A DNA stretch of 64,000 nucleotides from Serratia plymuthica (lineage in GTDB: Bacteria > Pseudomonadota > Gammaproteobacteria > Enterobacterales > Enterobacteriaceae): assembly GCF_018336935.1 (NCBI RefSeq), contig NZ_CP068771.1, forward strand, positions 2,418,001 to 2,482,000, written 5' to 3'. The notes under the pieces are model-generated. The model did no database searches, was not told the DNA's origin, and saw only the letters and a list, made by a program, of their open reading frames with translations. How positions within the stretch are numbered: the stretch's first letter is position 1; each line of letters opens with the position of its first letter. Both the position numbers and the translations under genes were made by a program. Positions 17,363-27,819 of the stretch are shown one piece after another.

Positions 17363-18511
17363 TTACTGCTCCCCGCCGTTAGCCGTTTGTGTCTGCTTTT
17401 GCACTTCAACCGCTTTAACGTCGGCCCCGGCGGCCACCTTATTGGTGCCTTCGACGATCAGGCGATCGCCGTCGTTCAGCCCTTTGCTCACCAGCCAGTT
17501 GCTGCCGATCACCCGTTCGGTGGTGACCGTGCGCTGTTCCACCTTGTTTTGCGCATTCACCACCAGCGCAGTAGCTTCCCCTTTGGCATTGCGGGTGATG
17601 CCCTGCTGCGGCGCGAGGATGCCTTTGGGATCGACGCCGTTATCGACTCTGGCGCGCACGTACATGCCCGGCAGCAATTCATGCTCCGGGTTAGGGAATA
17701 CGGCGCGTAGCGTAACGGAGCCGGTAGACTCATCCACCGACACTTCCGTCAGTTCCAGTTTGCCGTCATGCGCATAAGGCGTGCCGTCTTCAAGCTGGAT
17801 GGCGACCGGTGTGACATCGTCACGTTTTAAGGACGCCTGCAGTTTGCGCAACCTGAGCAACTGGCTGCTGGACTGCGTGAGATCGACATAAATGGGATCC
17901 AGCGCGCGAATGGTGGCCAGCGCATCGGTCTGGCTGGCGGTCACCAGCGCGCCCGGCGTCACCGAGGAAATGCCGATGCGGCCGGAAATCGGCGCGCGCA
18001 CCTGGGTATAAGCGAGATTGATTTTGGTGGTCTCCAGCGCCGCCTGATACTGGTCGACGGAAGCGACCGCTTGCAGATAGGTCGCCATCGCATCGTCCGC
18101 ATCCTGTTTGGAGACGCCATTCTCTTTCACCAGCGCCGCGTAACGTTGCGCCTTCAGGCGGCTGGATTTGACCGTGGCCTGCGCGCTTTTCAACTGGGCG
18201 GCAGCCTGGTTATAACTGGCCTGATAGGTGGCGGGATCGATTTGATACAGTATCTGGCCGGCTTTTACCTCGGCCCCTTCGGTAAACAGGCGCTGTTTGA
18301 TAATGCCGTCAACCTGCGGACGTACGTCCGACGTCATGGTGGCGTTCACCCTGCCGCTCAAATCGCTGCTCAGCGTGACCGGTTGCCCGTGCAGCGTCGC
18401 AACCCCAACCTCCGGCGTGCCGCCTGCTCCCATCGGGGCTCCGCCGGGTTTGCCGTCACAGGCGGCCAGCAATAACGCCAGGCTGGCAAGAAAAATCTGT
18501 TTCCTCTGCAT
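17363..18511 (-). CDS. efflux membrane-fusion lipoprotein (AcrA-like)
   Basis: A 382-aa periplasmic adaptor linking the RND pump to the outer-membrane duct. A lipobox (ALLLAACDGKPGG) marks lipid anchoring. The lipoyl/hairpin order is normal: ...GAEVKAGQILYQIDPATYQA, a coiled hairpin, then the return strand INLAYTQVRAPISGRIGIS. It is the first gene of the tripartite operon. A perfect 8-bp palindrome lies 14 bp upstream of its start, so it probably has its own regulated promoter apart from the MFS gene 115 bp further upstream. Confidence 0.92.
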   Translation of the reverse strand: MQRKQIFLASLALLLAACDGKPGGAPMGAGGTPEVGVATLHGQPVTLSSDLSGRVNATMTSDVRPQVDGIIKQRLFTEGAEVKAGQILYQIDPATYQASYNQAAAQLKSAQATVKSSRLKAQRYAALVKENGVSKQDADDAMATYLQAVASVDQYQAALETTKINLAYTQVRAPISGRIGISSVTPGALVTASQTDALATIRALDPIYVDLTQSSSQLLRLRKLQASLKRDDVTPVAIQLEDGTPYAHDGKLELTEVSVDESTGSVTLRAVFPNPEHELLPGMYVRARVDNGVDPKGILAPQQGITRNAKGEATALVVNAQNKVEQRTVTTERVIGSNWLVSKGLNDGDRLIVEGTNKVAAGADVKAVEVQKQTQTANGGEQ

Positions 18512-18524
18512 CGAGTATCTATCC

Positions 18525-18548
18525 TATTGAGAACGTTTATTCTCAATA
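18525..18548. promoter_or_regulatory. palindromic operator before the RND operon
   Basis: TATTGAGA and TCTCAATA are perfect inverted arms separated by 8 bases, ending 14 bp before the membrane-fusion protein start. The size and placement suit a repressor of the TetR/AcrR kind. The sequence differs from the dyad at the neighbouring TetR gene, so it may bind a different regulator. Confidence 0.5.
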
Positions 18549-18626
18549 TATAGACTCTGGTATTTTTCGTCTGACAGGGTTACGTAAGGATTCGGTAAAA
18601 GTCCTTCGCAAAGCATGAGAAACGCC

Positions 18627-20182
<1,556 letters not shown>

Positions 20183-20184
20183 AT

Positions 20185-20892
20185 ATGAGTTATTCTTTTC
20201 TCCGGTCAATGGATCTCGCCGCGATGACAGCACAAAACGTTAAGAAACCCACCTCTCCACGCCGCCCAGGCAGGCCCAGCGGCGCGGCCAACGGGGCAGA
20301 GAAACGGGAACACCTGCTCGACACTGCGTTGAATTTGTTCGCTCGCCAGGGCATTGCCGATACGTCGCTGAACGCCATTGCCCGCGAGGCTGGCGTTACC
20401 CCGGCGATGCTGCACTACTACTTTCACAACCGCGAACAACTGCTCGATGTGCTGATTGACGAGCGTTTCCTGCCGGTGAGAATTGCCGCCGGCGGCGTTT
20501 TCGACGCCAACGAAGACGATCCGGTAGCGGCCTTCACTGAGCTGGCGCAACGGTTTATCGATATTTCCATCGCCCATCCGTGGTTCGCCCCGTTGTGGTT
20601 GCGCGAAGTGATGAGCGACAGCGGCGTATTGAAGCAGCGGATGGACGAGCGTTTCGGCGACAAACAGCGCAAAACGGCGATGCAGTCCATCGTACGTTGG
20701 CAGAAGGAAGGCAAGCTGCATGCCGATCTGGAGCCGTCCCTGCTGATTGTCACCCTGTTTGGCATGACGCTGCTGCCGTTAGCCACGGCGTCAAAATGGC
20801 AGCGCGATAACGCCCTCAGCCCGTTGCGCGCCGAAGACATTGCCCGGCATGCCATTACCTTGCTCACCCACGGCCTGGGGCCGCAACGCTGA
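20185..20892 (+). CDS. TetR-family repressor of efflux genes
   Basis: A TetR regulator of up to 235 aa. The helix-turn-helix is clear (LFARQGIADTSLNAIAREAG, then TPAMLHYYFHNREQLLDVLI), preceded by a basic RRPGRPSG stretch. The remainder is an all-helical ligand domain. Starts at 20185, 20209 and 20224 are all possible. The first lies directly behind an operator dyad without a ribosome binding site, while a GGA precedes 20224 by about 10 bases, so a 222-aa product is plausible. The divergent MFS pump is its expected target. Confidence 0.88.
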   Translation: MSYSFLRSMDLAAMTAQNVKKPTSPRRPGRPSGAANGAEKREHLLDTALNLFARQGIADTSLNAIAREAGVTPAMLHYYFHNREQLLDVLIDERFLPVRIAAGGVFDANEDDPVAAFTELAQRFIDISIAHPWFAPLWLREVMSDSGVLKQRMDERFGDKQRKTAMQSIVRWQKEGKLHADLEPSLLIVTLFGMTLLPLATASKWQRDNALSPLRAEDIARHAITLLTHGLGPQR

Positions 20893-21046
20893 AAAGAGAT
20901 CTATTCTGGTGCGGGGCGCTCCCGCGCCGGGTGCAATACCCACCTTGACCCGCCCGCTTTCCCGCTATTTGCGCCCGTCGCTTAACTGGCACCTTTTTTG
21001 CTTTGCCTACTCCGCCTAATTTGGCTTTCTAATCAGGGGTAGCGCT

Positions 21047-22096
21047 ATGTTTCAAATAATTAGAGTGGCATTTTTTTTATTGACCTTAGGGTGCGCCAAT
21101 GCGGCGACCGCCGCCGGTGAGTTACCGCACATCGTTATTTTGGCCACCGGCGGCACCATTGCCGGCTCGGCTGCTTCCAATACCCAAACCACCGGCTACA
21201 AAGCCGGGGCGCTCGGGGTGGATACCTTGATTGCCGCAGTGCCGGAAATGCAGAAAGTCGCCCGGGTGGACGGCGAGCAGATTGCCAATATCGGCAGTGA
21301 AAACATGACCAGCGAGATCCTGCTCAAGCTGTCAAAACGCGTCAACGAACTGCTGGCGCGCGATGACGTCGCCGGCGTGGTGATCACCCACGGCACCGAT
21401 ACGCTGGACGAATCGCCCTACTTCCTTAACCTGACGGTAAAAAGCGACAAACCGGTGGTGTTCACGGCCGCCATGCGCCCGGCGACCGCCATCAGCGCCG
21501 ACGGCCCGATGAACCTGCTGGATGCGGTGACCGTCGCCGCCGATAAACAGGCTGCAGGCCGCGGCGTCATGGTGGTGCTGAACGATCGCATTGGTTCCGC
21601 CCGCTTCAGCACCAAAACCAACGCCACCACGCTGGACACGTTCAAGGCGCCGGAGGAAGGCTATTTGGGGGTGATTGTCGGCGGCAAACCTTACTTTGAA
21701 ACCCGGGTGGATAAAATTCATACCACCCGTTCGGTGTTTGACGTGCGCAATGTCAGCGCACTGCCGAAAGTCGACATTATTTACGGTTATCAGGACGATC
21801 CTGAATACATGTATGACGCCGCCATTCAGCACAAGGTAGACGGGATTGTTTATGCCGGCACCGGTGCCGGTTCGGTGTCGGTGCGTAGCTCGGCCGGGAT
21901 CGAAAAAGCGGAAAAAGCCGGCGTGCTGGTCGTTCGCGCCAGCCGCACCGGCAGCGGTATTGTCCCGGAGGATGCCGGTCAGCCCGGCCTGGTTTCCGAC
22001 TCGCTCAACCCGGCTAAATCACGCATTCTGCTGATGCTGGCGCTGACCAAAACCCATAACCCGCAGGTGATCCAGGACTATTTCCACACCTATTGA
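21047..22096 (+). CDS. ansB: L-asparaginase, type II, periplasmic
   Basis: A 349-aa exported asparaginase hydrolysing asparagine to aspartate and ammonia. The signal peptide ([15 protein letters not shown]) is followed by the active-site blocks of the E. coli type II enzyme: [11 protein letters not shown] (Thr37), a flexible-loop Tyr near 51, [12 protein letters not shown] (Thr117-Asp118) and STKTN (Lys190). All catalytic residues are present and the length is normal. AGGGG precedes the ATG. It stands alone and is convergent with the BenE-type transporter. Confidence 0.92.
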   Translation: MFQIIRVAFFLLTLGCANAATAAGELPHIVILATGGTIAGSAASNTQTTGYKAGALGVDTLIAAVPEMQKVARVDGEQIANIGSENMTSEILLKLSKRVNELLARDDVAGVVITHGTDTLDESPYFLNLTVKSDKPVVFTAAMRPATAISADGPMNLLDAVTVAADKQAAGRGVMVVLNDRIGSARFSTKTNATTLDTFKAPEEGYLGVIVGGKPYFETRVDKIHTTRSVFDVRNVSALPKVDIIYGYQDDPEYMYDAAIQHKVDGIVYAGTGAGSVSVRSSAGIEKAEKAGVLVVRASRTGSGIVPEDAGQPGLVSDSLNPAKSRILLMLALTKTHNPQVIQDYFHTY

Positions 22097-22108
22097 TCCG
22101 CGCTGTCA

Positions 22109-22131
22109 CGTCCCGGCGACAAGCCGGGACG
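22109..22131. terminator. hairpin shared by convergent genes
   Basis: A 9-bp GC-rich stem (CGTCCCGGC and its complement) with a 5-base loop lies between the convergent ansB and benE-like genes. There is no U-tract, so it may be a bidirectional, weak or Rho-assisted terminator. Confidence 0.4.
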
Positions 22132-22142
22132 CTCACGAAAGA

Positions 22143-23333
22143 CTACCTGGCCAGCACCGGACGGCGACCGGAAAGCAGAGTCAGGGAGAAGTGCGCGGCC
22201 AGCCCGAAGATCAACCCCCAGAATACCGACGCCATGCCTAAAAAGTTCATGCCGGACGCCGTGACCAGGAACGTGATTAACGCCGCTTCCCGCTGCTTCT
22301 CGTCGGCCATTGCACCGGTCAGCCCGGTGCTGATTGCGCCAAACAGCGCCAGCCCGGCCAGCGAGATAATCAGTTCCTTGGGCAATGCGGTAAACACCGA
22401 GGCCAGCGTCGCGCCGAAAATCCCCATCACAATGTAGAAAATCCCGCAGGCCACGCCGGCGATGTAGCGTTTGCTTTTCTCGCGGTGTGCCTCTTCGCTG
22501 GTGCAAATCGCGGCGGTGATGGCCGCCAGATTCACCCCGTGCGAACCAAAGGGCGCCAGTAACACCGAGGCAATCGCGGTCATCGAGACGATCGGCCGGG
22601 CCGGCGTGGCGTAACCGGAGGAACGCAATACCGCCATGCCGGGTACGTACTGACCGGTCAGCGTTACCAGCGTAAGCGGCAGTGCGATATTAATGATGGC
22701 GTGCCAACTCCAGGCCGGGGTAATCAGAACCGGATGCGCGACGCTGACGACGATATCCCCGCTGTTCAACATGCCGCTCATGCCCGCCACTGCACCGCCG
22801 GCAAACAGCACCGCGACGATGGCATAGCGTGGCAGCAGCCGCTTAAACAGCAGGTAGGTGACGAACATGGCCATGACCAGCGTCGGTTGCAACTGAATGG
22901 AGACAAACATCTCGGCGCCGAAGTGGAATAAAATGCCGGCCAGCATGGCGGCGGCGATCGAGCGCGGTAATTTGCCGATCAGTTTATCGAAGGCGCCGGA
23001 CAGGCCTATGACGGCGATAATGAGCGAGGAAACGATATAAGCCCCTACCGCCTCGTTGATCGTCACCCCAGGCAATAACCCGACCAGCAGCGCCGCGCCG
23101 GGGGTTGACCAGGCGGTGATCACCGGCACCCGCAGGCGCCAGCTTAAAATCAGCCCGGTGATGCCGCTGCCGATGGAGATGGCCCAAATCCAGGAGGAGA
23201 TCACCTCCGTGGGCAAGTGCGCCGCACTGGCGGCCTGAAACACGATGATCAACGGGCCGGCGTAAGACACTATCACCGCAATGGCCCCTGCCACTACCGC
23301 CGAAAGAGAAAAATCCTGTCGCAATCTGTCCAT
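22143..23333 (-). CDS. BenE/YdcO-family membrane transporter
   Basis: A 396-aa inner-membrane protein with about 12 hydrophobic segments, of the benzoate/H+ symporter (BenE, YdcO) family. Recognisable blocks are TAWSTPGAALL near TM3 and FGSHGVNLAAITAAICTSEE, which is highly conserved in BenE. I start at the ATG at 23333, which has AGGGG 5 bases before it. ATG codons at 23336 and 23372 are less well placed. In E. coli ydcO also lies near an XRE-cupin gene (ydcN) and a MocR gene (ydcR), as here. The real substrate is not proven to be benzoate. Confidence 0.85.
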   Translation of the reverse strand: MDRLRQDFSLSAVVAGAIAVIVSYAGPLIIVFQAASAAHLPTEVISSWIWAISIGSGITGLILSWRLRVPVITAWSTPGAALLVGLLPGVTINEAVGAYIVSSLIIAVIGLSGAFDKLIGKLPRSIAAAMLAGILFHFGAEMFVSIQLQPTLVMAMFVTYLLFKRLLPRYAIVAVLFAGGAVAGMSGMLNSGDIVVSVAHPVLITPAWSWHAIINIALPLTLVTLTGQYVPGMAVLRSSGYATPARPIVSMTAIASVLLAPFGSHGVNLAAITAAICTSEEAHREKSKRYIAGVACGIFYIVMGIFGATLASVFTALPKELIISLAGLALFGAISTGLTGAMADEKQREAALITFLVTASGMNFLGMASVFWGLIFGLAAHFSLTLLSGRRPVLAR

Positions 23334-23634
23334 CATTACCCCTATCAATGCACATCGATTAAATCGATGCAATATGCCAGAAAAGAAAAAACCCGATAAA
23401 TTAACGTAAAAACAATAATTTGAAGACTCATAAACAAACGTCGCTTCGAAAATAGCATCAATTGAATCGAATCAATTTAAGTCGATTGTATCTGTGTAAT
23501 TCTTTCTGTGTTAATACTTATTACATCAATTTAATGGCTGGCTTATACTGTAATCGTCTTATCCCCGCCCTGCGGCCAACGTTGCCAGTGCAGGAAGCCT
23601 GTGGAGATAGCCATTCAAAGCATACAGAGGGTCT
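23334..23634. promoter_or_regulatory. divergent promoter, benE-like / mocR-like, with ATCGAT dyads
   Basis: This 301-bp AT-rich spacer holds a perfect dyad CATCGAT-TAA-ATCGATG at 23353-23369, next to the transporter start. A second pair, AATCGA (23465-23470) and TCGATT (23482-23487), has an 11-bp spacer. The shared core suggests two sites for the divergent MocR regulator. No gene is seen inside. Confidence 0.5.
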
Positions 23635-25029
23635 ATGTGGACACCGCGCTTCAGTGAGAAAAATGCCCCGGTGTATTTGCTGATTGCAGATGCGCTGCAA
23701 AATGACATCAACAACGGCGTGCTGCCTGCCGGTTCACGTTTGCCTACATTGAAAGAGTTGGCGCAGACGCTGGCCGTTACGCCGGGCACCGTTAATCGCG
23801 CCTATGAAGAAGCGGCGCGGCGCGGGCTGGTTCAGGGCGAAGTGGGCCGCGGGACCTTTGTGCTGGCCACGCCTGAAAGGGCCATGGAAAGCGCGCGCCT
23901 GCCGCACTTCAGCCCTTCATCTTCCGCCCAGCGGGATCATATCGATCTGTCGGTGATCAAGCCGGAGGTGCAGGCTCAGGAACAGGGGATCCGCACCGCG
24001 CTCGAGCATCTGGTCGCCAGCCCGGAACTGGGGTTGGCGCTCGACTATTCGCCGGAAGGCGGGCATCCGGCGCATCGCGACGCCGGCGCCAGCTGGCTGC
24101 GGCGTTTCTTGCCTGACGTACACTGGCAGCAAGTGGTGTTGACCGCCGGCGCTCAACACGGTTTGCTGGTCGCCATCAATGCCCTGACGGCGCACCAGGA
24201 CCTGGTCCTGTGCGAAGCGCTGTGTTATCCGGGCATTATCTCGTTGGTACACGGCAATGGGCGGCGGCTGCGCGGGGTTGAAATGGATAGCGAGGGCATC
24301 GTGCCCGACTCGCTGAGAGCCCTGTGCCGCCAGGAAAAACCGGCGATGCTGATCTGTGTGGCGAGCTGCCAAAACCCCACTACGGTGGTGATGTCGAACG
24401 CCAGACGGGCCGAAATCGCGCAGATTGCCCGCGAGTTCGATTTTTACATTCTCGATGACGATATTTACGGTTTTCTTACCGCAGAGCCGGTCGAGGCGCT
24501 GTCTTCGTTTGCCCCTGAACGCTCGGTGTACCTGACCAGCCTGTCGAAAAGCATCTCACCGGCGTTGCGCATCGGCTATCTGCATGCGCCGGCGGAAACC
24601 TTGTCGCGGCTGACGTCGATGGTGCGAACCAGCATCTGGATGCCTTCCCCGCTCATCGCGCAGCTGGCCAGCAATATCATCACTTCCGGCATTGGGGCTG
24701 AAATGCTGCAGACCCAGAGGCAAGAAGCGGCGGCGCGCCAGGCCATCGCCGCAGAGGTTTTCCACGGGCTGGAGGTCGCTTCGCAGCCCTACGGTTACCA
24801 TATTTGGGTCAACCTGCCGGAGCCCTGGACCAGCGATGAATTCGCCAATCTGGCGCGCGCCCAGGGAGTGAATATCTCCAGCGGCACGCAATTCCTGGCC
24901 GAACGCAGCGGCCATACCCGTGCCGTGCGCATCGTGCTGATGTCGCCAACCAGCCGCAGCGAATTGAAATTTGCCCTGACCAAGCTGCGCAGCATGATCG
25001 AATCTGCAGAACCCCGCCTGTATTACTGA
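23635..25029 (+). CDS. MocR-type regulator (GntR HTH + aminotransferase fold)
   Basis: A 464-aa chimeric regulator like E. coli YdcR. Residues about 10-80 form a GntR winged helix (LPTLKELAQTLAVTPGTVNR). The remainder is a fold-type I aminotransferase domain. The PLP lysine is present in SLSKSISPALRIGY (Lys305), and DDDIYGF carries the conserved Asp/Tyr pair. Such proteins bind PLP as a sensor and usually do not transaminate. It is divergent from the BenE-type transporter, its likely target. Confidence 0.9.
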   Translation: MWTPRFSEKNAPVYLLIADALQNDINNGVLPAGSRLPTLKELAQTLAVTPGTVNRAYEEAARRGLVQGEVGRGTFVLATPERAMESARLPHFSPSSSAQRDHIDLSVIKPEVQAQEQGIRTALEHLVASPELGLALDYSPEGGHPAHRDAGASWLRRFLPDVHWQQVVLTAGAQHGLLVAINALTAHQDLVLCEALCYPGIISLVHGNGRRLRGVEMDSEGIVPDSLRALCRQEKPAMLICVASCQNPTTVVMSNARRAEIAQIAREFDFYILDDDIYGFLTAEPVEALSSFAPERSVYLTSLSKSISPALRIGYLHAPAETLSRLTSMVRTSIWMPSPLIAQLASNIITSGIGAEMLQTQRQEAAARQAIAAEVFHGLEVASQPYGYHIWVNLPEPWTSDEFANLARAQGVNISSGTQFLAERSGHTRAVRIVLMSPTSRSELKFALTKLRSMIESAEPRLYY

Positions 25030-25037
25030 GGCCCAGG

Positions 25038-25061
25038 TCCGGCGCGCTTTACCGCGCCGGA
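25038..25061. terminator. hairpin between convergent mocR-like and xre-cupin genes
   Basis: Arms TCCGGCGCG and CGCGCCGGA form a perfect 9-bp stem with loop CTTTAC, placed between two convergent stop codons. It lacks a T-run on either strand, so termination is likely but not certain. Confidence 0.45.
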
Positions 25062-25631
25062 TTAGCCTTGTTCAATCAGCATCACCGCCGTGGTATCCGC
25101 CTCCAGAGCTTCAAATATATGCTCCCGATCGGCGGAGTAACTGATGTAATCCCCCGCACTCAACTCCACCGGTTGCTCCGTCGGCCCGATTCGCGCCCTG
25201 CCGCTGCTGATAATCACGTGCTCAATGGTGCCCGGCATATGCGGGCGTGAAACCCGAGCTTCGCCCGGCTGAACGCGCAAACGGTAAATATCGCGCTGTG
25301 CCCCCGGCGGGCAGGTTGCCAGCAACGTAGCGGCATAGTTGGCCTGTTCGGAAACCGTGGCGACCCCTTCGTTGGCGCGGATCACCTGCACATGCTGACG
25401 CGGTTGAGAGATTAACCGGCTGACGGGTACGTCAAGGGCCATCGCCAGCGACCACAAGGTTTCCAGGCTCGGGTTGCCGCTGCCGGTTTCCAATTGGGAA
25501 AGCGTCGATTTTGCGATGCCGGCGCGGCGCGCCAGTTCGGTGACCGACAGCCCCAACCGCTCGCGTTCACGGCGAATGGCGGCTGAAAGCAGGCCGATGG
25601 GCGTGCCGTTAGTGAAGGTATTATCGCTCAT
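25062..25631 (-). CDS. XRE-cupin transcriptional regulator
   Basis: A 189-aa regulator with an N-terminal Cro/CI-type helix-turn-helix (LGLSVTELARRAGIAKSTLS, then QLETGSGNPSLETLWSLA). The C-terminal cupin sensor domain (RPHMPGTIEHVIISSGRARI, then LSAGDYISYSADREHIFEAL) should bind a small ligand. The design matches YdcN/SutR-type proteins. It is divergent from an EamA exporter across a spacer packed with repeated GTTC motifs, which are probably its operators. Confidence 0.88.
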   Translation of the reverse strand: MSDNTFTNGTPIGLLSAAIRRERERLGLSVTELARRAGIAKSTLSQLETGSGNPSLETLWSLAMALDVPVSRLISQPRQHVQVIRANEGVATVSEQANYAATLLATCPPGAQRDIYRLRVQPGEARVSRPHMPGTIEHVIISSGRARIGPTEQPVELSAGDYISYSADREHIFEALEADTTAVMLIEQG

Positions 25632-25760
25632 TGTTCACCATAACGTTCATTTGTTCGACTTGACGAACAACTGCGAGCTGTTCATCATAATGTTCAGTTG
25701 TTCATTTTAATGGTGTTCGTCGACGGCGGCAAGCACGGCACTCAATCAGGGAGAAGGCAA
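25632..25760. promoter_or_regulatory. operator array for XRE-cupin regulator
   Basis: The divergent spacer carries a perfect palindrome TTGTTCG-ACTTGA-CGAACAA at 25651-25670. Further GTTCA/GTTCG half-sites lie near 25633, 25645, 25680, 25692, 25700 and 25716. This density points to several cooperative binding sites for the XRE regulator that begins at 25631. Confidence 0.55.
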
Positions 25761-26666
25761 ATGAAGGTAAACACCCGCGGCGTAGTACAGATGACTCTGG
25801 CGATGGTGATCTCCGGCACCGTCGGCTGGCCGGTGATCGCACTGGGGCAACCGGCGGCGACGGTGGTTTTCTGGCGCTGCGCGTTTGGCGCCCTTGCGAT
25901 GTTGATCGCCTGCGCCCTGCTCGGCCTGCTGAAAAAAGGCATGCTGACCCGCCGCCAGGCCGCCGTGGCGGTACTGGGCGGCATGGCGCTGGTGCTGAAC
26001 TGGACGCTGCTGTTTGGCGCTTATGCCCATGCCTCTATCGCCGTAGCCACGGTGACCTATCACGTGCAGCCCTTTATGCTGGTCGGGCTGGGCGTGCTGT
26101 TCTTTGGCGAGAAACTGACGGCGAATAAACTGGGTTGGCTGCTGCTGGCCTTTGGCGGCATGCTGCTGATTATTACCGGCCGCCCCGGCGCGGGCGGTTT
26201 AGGATCGGATTACGTTATCGGCGTACTGTTGGCGCTGGGCGCCGCGTTTATGTATGCGGTGGCGGCGGCGATCGTCAAAGGGCTAAAAACCGTGCCGCCG
26301 CATTTGATCGTGTTGATCCAGCTCAGCGTCGGGGTAGTCGTGCTGGCGCCGTTCGCCGGCCTGGCCCACCTACCGTCAACGGCCAATGCCTGGCTGCTGC
26401 TGGCGACTATCGGCCTGGTGCATACCGGGCTGATGTCTTCGCTGCTGTACGGCGCGATCCAGAAAATCCCCACCAGCCTGGTCGGCGCGTTGTCGTTCAT
26501 CTACCCGCTGGTGGCGATCATCGTCGACTGGGCGGTATTCGGGCACCGCCTCAGCCTGATGCAGCTATTGGGCGCTGCCGCCATTCTGACTGCCGCGGCG
26601 GGCATGAACTTTGGCTGGCGGGTGATGCGCGCGGGTAAAACCGCCCGCACGGCGGAGAGGCAGTAA
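25761..26666 (+). CDS. EamA-family (DMT) exporter
   Basis: A 301-aa inner-membrane transporter of the drug/metabolite superfamily, with two EamA repeats and about ten membrane segments (LAMVISGTVGWPVIALGQ in TM1; VATVTYHVQPFMLVGLGVLF in TM4). I start at the ATG at 25761 behind AGGGAGAAGG; reading from 25698 would begin inside the operator array. Exporters of this type often move amino acids or metabolites. The adjacent XRE-cupin gene should control it. Confidence 0.88.
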   Translation: MKVNTRGVVQMTLAMVISGTVGWPVIALGQPAATVVFWRCAFGALAMLIACALLGLLKKGMLTRRQAAVAVLGGMALVLNWTLLFGAYAHASIAVATVTYHVQPFMLVGLGVLFFGEKLTANKLGWLLLAFGGMLLIITGRPGAGGLGSDYVIGVLLALGAAFMYAVAAAIVKGLKTVPPHLIVLIQLSVGVVVLAPFAGLAHLPSTANAWLLLATIGLVHTGLMSSLLYGAIQKIPTSLVGALSFIYPLVAIIVDWAVFGHRLSLMQLLGAAAILTAAAGMNFGWRVMRAGKTARTAERQ

Positions 26667-26674
26667 CCGACAGG

Positions 26675-27547
26675 TTATTTTTTCAAGGCGTGCAGGCTGG
26701 CGATCACCTTCTGCAGCGCCCTGCTCAGCGGCTTATCCTGGCGCAGTACGATGCCTAAAGTGCGCTCAAGCGCGGGCGTAAGAGAGTCTCCCCGGATGCC
26801 GGAGAGCGCCATGCGCGGCACAATGCTGTACCCAAGCCCGGCGGCAACCATCTCTTTGATCGCCTCGATGCTGCCCAATTCCATTATCGGCACCGGTTTA
26901 ACCCCAGCGCCAAGGAACCAGCCATCAATCAGGCGACGGGTGCTGCTGCCGGATTCAAAAGCCACCCACGGGAGCGCCCCCAGGGTGTGCGGGGTGAACG
27001 TGGCAGGCAAATCGGGGGAGTCTGCGGGGAAAATGACGGCAAACTCGTCCTGCAACAGCGGCGTCAGTTGCAAACTGCGGCCATTGGCCGGAAAGGTCAC
27101 CAGCGCGATGTCGATGCGGTTTTCTTCCACCGCTTTCACCATGTCATCGGTGTTGCCGGTGCGAACCCCGACGTTCAACAAAGGATAAGCCTGTTTCAAC
27201 TCCCGCAGCAGCGTCGGCAGCAGATGGATACAGGCCGTGGCACCGGTGCCCAGGGTCAGGGTGCCGGCAATCTCCTGCGCGTGGCCGGCCATGTCGCTCA
27301 GCGCATTATCCACCGCCGCATTGATGCGGCTTATGTGTTCCAGTAGCGCCTCACCGGCGGACGTCGGCCGTACGCGCCTGGCGACCCGCTCCAGCAGCCG
27401 AACTTGCAGCCGCTGTTCCAATTGCCGGATTTGCAAGCTGACCGCGGGCTGGCTCAGCCCCAGTACGTCCCCTGCGGCGGAAAAACTCCCTTGCCTCACC
27501 ACCAAAGCAAAGGTCTGAAGCTGGTCCAAATTAAGCTTGCCCACCAC
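26675..27547 (-). CDS. LysR-type regulator (CysB/CynR-like)
   Basis: A 290-aa LysR regulator. The helix-turn-helix (GSFSAAGDVLGLSQPAVSLQ, then IRQLEQRLQVRLLER) and the effector domain (LGTGATACIHLLPTLLRELK) are intact. It is divergent from the sulfur-scavenging operon that begins about 0.3-0.6 kb away, so it is a good candidate regulator of that operon, though the DMT exporter lies convergent on its other side. No feature fixes its ligand. Confidence 0.85.
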   Translation of the reverse strand: MVGKLNLDQLQTFALVVRQGSFSAAGDVLGLSQPAVSLQIRQLEQRLQVRLLERVARRVRPTSAGEALLEHISRINAAVDNALSDMAGHAQEIAGTLTLGTGATACIHLLPTLLRELKQAYPLLNVGVRTGNTDDMVKAVEENRIDIALVTFPANGRSLQLTPLLQDEFAVIFPADSPDLPATFTPHTLGALPWVAFESGSSTRRLIDGWFLGAGVKPVPIMELGSIEAIKEMVAAGLGYSIVPRMALSGIRGDSLTPALERTLGIVLRQDKPLSRALQKVIASLHALKK

Positions 27548-27657
27548 GAATACCCCTCATGAAAAATGTCCGCTGCCGCTCCCCCACATGAGGAACCGGC
27601 AGCGCTGAGTGTATCCTTGCGGAGCCTCTTTGTAATCAGGCCTGACCCGGCGCGCAT

Positions 27658-27675
27658 TGCGTTATGCCTAACGCA
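27658..27675. promoter_or_regulatory. TGCGTTA dyad in LysR / sulfur operon spacer
   Basis: TGCGTTA-TGCC-TAACGCA is a perfect 7-bp inverted repeat, 111 bp upstream of the LysR start and 160 bp upstream of the short ORF. A LysR-type or other dimeric regulator is a plausible binder. Confidence 0.45.
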
Positions 27676-27819
27676 GAGGCGTGATGGCGTTTTTGCAGAA
27701 AGTCTGACGGTGGTGAAAATATTATCCCGAAAACCTCAAAAGCTAAGCGAAATAACGTATTCGACCCGTTTTAAAATAGCTGTTATCTCTATTAAGCAGA
27801 CACGGAGGAGGAATTAACG

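Noticed and set aside
27566..27817. Plus-strand 83-codon ORF upstream of the short leader ORF
   Set aside because: No ribosome binding site; it covers the dyad at 27658-27675, as expected of regulatory DNA.
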